From Nonomuraea montanisoli (GTDB lineage Bacteria; Actinomycetota; Actinomycetes; Streptosporangiales; Streptosporangiaceae), in contig NZ_JABWGN010000001.1 in assembly GCF_013363975.1 (NCBI RefSeq), positions 558,001-622,000 on the forward strand: a stretch of DNA of 64,000 bases. The letters run 5' to 3'. The position numbers and the translations under genes were made by a program. Positions 61,407 through 64,000 of this stretch are shown here, in pieces. Each line of letters opens with the position of its first letter. Position 1 is the first letter of the stretch. The notes under the pieces were generated by a model. The model ran no database searches. It had not been told where the DNA came from and saw nothing but the letters and a program-made list of their open reading frames with translations.

Positions 61407-62179
61407 GAGGGTCCGTCCTTGCTTATCCGACTGATGTTCGACGGCCCGGGCCACCCCGTGCGTGCCGGGCGTTTCCGCCAGTGAAGCCTAGCCCCAAGCT
61501 TGACGTCCCCTGGTCACCGGGTCGCGGATATGCCGTGATGTGACGGTGATCTCACTTCCGCACCATGTCTGCCTCCATCGGAAGACTGCGAACGACCAAA
61601 AACACCCTTACAACGTCATTTACTGACAAAGCCCGCGCGGCCTACGGGGCTTCCGCGCGATCAGGTCCCGGCGCGGCGGGCCCGATCGCGCGAGGTAAGA
61701 CCCCGGCCGCCTCAGGCCGCACTCCCACCCGAAGGGGGCGCCGGCACTCCGAGTCCGGGACGAGCGGCGTCCCGCACGGCCGGAAGACCGTTTCGGCATC
61801 ACTCGCGCGAAAGCCCTCACCCAAGATCGAAATCAGAACGTGTTACATCCGCACGGGGATCCGGCCGCGCGAGAGACATCCGAGAGACGGCATCGAAGAA
61901 CGGACCGGCGAACGCCCCGGGCCGTTCTCCGCCCGCCGCGCCGCCGTCGAGCAGGCGCGCGACACGGACGGAAACGCCGACGTGACGCGCCACTCACAGA
62001 GCGTCGCGCTTTCCGGTCGACCGCGATACCGGTCATGTTCTGCACGCCGTCAGAACGAGATACAACCTGCACAAGAAATACACATATTTCCCGCCATGGC
62101 GGCCCTCACCCGAGATATCCTCGTGATCTTTCTTTGCCATGATCCACGAACGTTCGAATGAGAAACGACAAGGATGGAA
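61407..62179. other. Long intergenic region upstream of sucC and the secreted protein
   Basis: About 770 bp. Divergent promoters expected. AT-rich patches at 61590-61630 and 62050-62160. GC-rich palindromes around 61640-61700. Open frames here have codon usage unlike genes. Confidence 0.6.
62147..62156. promoter_or_regulatory. CGAACGTTCG palindrome
   Basis: A perfect 10-bp palindrome 23 bp ahead of the secreted-protein start. It shares half-sites with the actinobacterial SOS box (CGAAC-N4-GTTCG) but lacks the spacer. Confidence 0.35.
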
Positions 62180-63079
62180 ATGAAGCGAATCCTCACCGGC
62201 GTCGCCTTGGCGTCCACCGCCATGATCATTTCGGCCGGCCCGGCCCTGGCCGCGCCGGTGAACCCGGTTGCGCCCGTGCAGAAGCAGTTCGTGGCGGGTC
62301 ACGGCGTCAAGTTCGCCGAGCGCGTCAAGATCGTCGCCGGCGCCCAGCGCCAGGTGAGCATCCGGCGTAGCGGCTCCCTGGAGTTCGGCCCCTCCGGCGT
62401 CGTCGCCTCCGACGTCACCGGCCAGTTCAACATCAAGCGGGAGGAGGCCGAGAAGCTCGCCGACACCCTGAAGGAGCTGGGGGACGAGGAGTTCAATCTC
62501 GACCTCGTGACCGCGCTGACGATGCCGGAGCGGATCGTCACCAAGGGGCGCTACACCTACCTCACGGGCGGCCTGTGGAGCGCCGTGTTCAACTCGAACA
62601 AGTCCTGGATCCGGGTTCCCGGCGTCCAGCCCATCGGGGCGACCACCGCGTACAGCCAGCCGCTGAACATCCTCTCCGAGCCCGCCACGCTCAAGACCAT
62701 GCTCAAGGGCGCCAAGGCGACGAAGGACGGCTACACCGGCAAGATCCAGGCGAAGGACCTGAGCAAGAACTCCCCGCTCTTCGGCGGGCTCATGGTGCTG
62801 TTCGCCCCCAGCAAGTCGTCCGCGAAGGGCGCCATCAGCTGGAAGCTCACCGTGGACGCCAAGGGCCTGCCGACGCGGCTCGTGTCGGTCATCCCGGCGA
62901 CGGCCCTGGGCGCCAAGGAGGCCAACGGCGTGGCCATCAGCGTCGAGACCACCTTCAGCGACTGGGGCACGCCCGTGACCGTCACGGCCCCGCCGGAGCT
63001 GGAGGTCGCCAAGACCCTCGATGAGGCGATCGTGGTCCCCGGCCCGAAGACGCTCCCGCTGAGCGCCATCGCTCACTGA
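62180..63079 (+). CDS. Secreted protein, LppX/LolA-like fold suspected
   Basis: 299 aa. Sec signal MKRILTGVALASTAMIISAGPALA (cleavage after ALA, about 24); the mature part has alternating strands and helices (YTYLTGGLWSAVF, SWIRVPGV, GAISWKLTVDAKGLPTRLVSVIP, VETTFSDWGTPVTVTAPP) like lipoprotein-type LppX/LprG lipid carriers but without lipobox. ATG 62180 is preferred over 62174 because AAGGATGGAA supplies the ribosome site. Followed by a strong hairpin. Confidence 0.75.
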   Translation: MKRILTGVALASTAMIISAGPALAAPVNPVAPVQKQFVAGHGVKFAERVKIVAGAQRQVSIRRSGSLEFGPSGVVASDVTGQFNIKREEAEKLADTLKELGDEEFNLDLVTALTMPERIVTKGRYTYLTGGLWSAVFNSNKSWIRVPGVQPIGATTAYSQPLNILSEPATLKTMLKGAKATKDGYTGKIQAKDLSKNSPLFGGLMVLFAPSKSSAKGAISWKLTVDAKGLPTRLVSVIPATALGAKEANGVAISVETTFSDWGTPVTVTAPPELEVAKTLDEAIVVPGPKTLPLSAIAH

Positions 63080-63085
63080 GAACCG

Positions 63086-63129
63086 GTCGCGCCCGTCTCC
63101 CCCGTGCTGGCGCGGGAGGCGGGCGCGAC
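63086..63129. terminator. Bidirectional terminator hairpin
   Basis: A 10-bp stem GTCGCGCCCG / CGGGCGCGAC extended by TCTCCC/GGGAGG-like pairing, between convergent secreted-protein and galE genes. Confidence 0.75.
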
Positions 63130-63200
63130 GCCTGTCCGGGCGCCCACGACAGCCAGGCGTCTACGGCAGCCGGGCCCGCCGCCCCTCCGGACTCCTACGA

Positions 63201-64000
63201 CTACGACAGGCGGGAGTCGCGGACCTCGGCCCAGGCCAGCGAGTGCCTGATGCCCTCCTCCAGCGAGTAGCCCGCGCGCCAGCCCAGCAGCCGCTCGGCG
63301 AGGTCGCTGCGCGTGTACGCCCCGGCCACGTCACCCGGGCGGCGCTCGGTCTCCACCACCTCCACCGGGCGATCCACCACGCGGTTGAACGCCTCGGCCA
63401 GCTCACGCACCGTCGTGCCGGACCCGGTGCCCAGGTTGATGACCGCCCCCTCCGGGAACAGGCCGTCGAAGCGCCGCAGCGCCTCCACGTGGGCCCGCGC
63501 GAGGTCCCAGACGTGGATGTAGTCGCGGATGCCGGACCCGTCCCGAGTCGGGTAGTCGGTGCCGGTGATCTGGAACGGCGTGCCCTCCTCGTACGCCTCG
63601 ATGAGCTTGCCCAGGGCGTGACTGGGCCGCCGGAGCTGGAGCCCGGTGCGCATCTGCGGATCGGCGCCGATCGGGTTGAAGTAGCGCAGCGACAGGATCC
63701 TGATCGGCCGGGTGGCCGCGATGTCGGCGAAGATGGCCTCGCACATCGCCTTGGTCCGCGCGTACGGGCTCTGCGGGTCGAGCGGCGACCCCTCGTCCAC
63801 GGTGTGGTCCTCGCCGGTGCGGTAGATCGACGCCGACGAGCTGAACACCATCCGCTCGCACCCGTTGCGCAGCAGGTGGTCGACGAACTCCAGGCTCTTG
63901 GCGACGTTGGCCCGGTAGTAGCCGACCGGGTCGGCCACCGAGTCGGGCACCACGATGAGCGCCGCGCAGTGGATGACGGCCTCGATGTCGGACCGCTCGG
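63201..64000 (-). CDS. galE: UDP-glucose 4-epimerase, C-terminal part (cut by window edge)
   Basis: At least 266 aa, running off the right edge. SDR signature: AALIVVPDSVADPVGYY, SSSASIYRT, YARTKAMCE (YxxxK catalytic pair), LRYFNPIGA, GTDYPTRDGSGIRDYIHVWDLA, VINLGTGSGTTV. It interconverts UDP-glucose and UDP-galactose. The N-terminal NAD loop lies beyond 64000. A related epimerase of the same family cannot be excluded. Confidence 0.92.
   Translation of the reverse strand, partial: ERSDIEAVIHCAALIVVPDSVADPVGYYRANVAKSLEFVDHLLRNGCERMVFSSSASIYRTGEDHTVDEGSPLDPQSPYARTKAMCEAIFADIAATRPIRILSLRYFNPIGADPQMRTGLQLRRPSHALGKLIEAYEEGTPFQITGTDYPTRDGSGIRDYIHVWDLARAHVEALRRFDGLFPEGAVINLGTGSGTTVRELAEAFNRVVDRPVEVVETERRPGDVAGAYTRSDLAERLLGWRAGYSLEEGIRHSLAWAEVRDSRLS

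Noticed and set aside
62147..62156. LexA/SOS box
   Set aside because: CGAACGTTCG lacks the four-base spacer of the CGAAC-N4-GTTCG consensus.
61565..62161. 198-aa plus-strand frame upstream of the secreted protein
   Set aside because: Composition (Arg/Ser/Thr-rich, poor GC3 bias, rare codons) is not gene-like and no ribosome site is seen.

Overview
The window is high-GC (about 70 percent), densely coded actinobacterial DNA with many GTG starts, stop/start overlaps and almost exclusively G/C third codon positions. The gene set (TCA-cycle genes, PerM-like DUF6350, DUF3017, an ECF41/SigJ sigma factor, many XRE, TetR, MarR, PadR and MerR regulators, a CpnT-N-like WXG protein) points to a filamentous actinomycete. 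Streptosporangiaceae (Nonomuraea or Streptosporangium type) is my inference; no rRNA, tRNA, phage or complete CRISPR array is visible.

Layout. 1-8 kb: core metabolism on the minus strand. It holds the first codons of mdh, a Ser/Thr kinase fused to an extracellular solute-binding domain, a TnpB-only IS605-type insertion, a NodB-type lipoprotein, icd with a strong terminator, and citrate synthase coupled to DUF3017. 8-14 kb: an FHA/HTH regulator, then a peptidoglycan-recycling block: anmK and a GHL10 glycosidase on minus, divergent from nagZ and a MurR/RpiR-type SIS regulator. 14-25 kb: small regulatory modules, namely MerR with a serine hydrolase, an ECF sigma factor with its CU044_5270 partner, TetR with an amidohydrolase, a CPBP protease/histidine kinase/response regulator trio, and MarR with an oxidoreductase. 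Several have clear dyad operators. 25-41 kb: accessory metabolism and efflux: a ThDP-dependent decarboxylase, four MFS pumps in the window as a whole, a putative ornithine-lipid pair (olsB-olsA), a flavin reductase with MFS and XRE-cupin, a second serine hydrolase paralogous to the first, a GlxA regulator facing an exported DJ-1 protein, and sigJ with a VOC protein.

41-50 kb: PadR with a membrane protein and a leaderless-looking dyad promoter, an MFS gene bracketed by a 37-bp direct repeat, a DUF305 protein, a beta-propeller-like lipoprotein, and a flavoprotein/XRE/small Trp-rich protein cassette whose XRE gene is cut by an in-frame amber codon. This is followed by 550 bp of minisatellite and GCGAAGC hairpins. 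50-64 kb: core genes return on minus: folD, purH-purN, PerM-like, sucD-sucC and partial galE. They are interleaved with a ROK kinase, a small WXG/YbaB/CpnT-N-like locus and a secreted protein of unknown function.

Overall the window looks like the conserved sucCD-perM-purNH-folD and DUF3017-mdh-icd neighbourhoods of Actinobacteria separated by about 42 kb of lineage-specific regulatory and efflux modules. Within the accessory part most functional units are two- or three-gene cassettes joined by ATGA or GTGA overlaps, with a one-component regulator divergent from or preceding its target.
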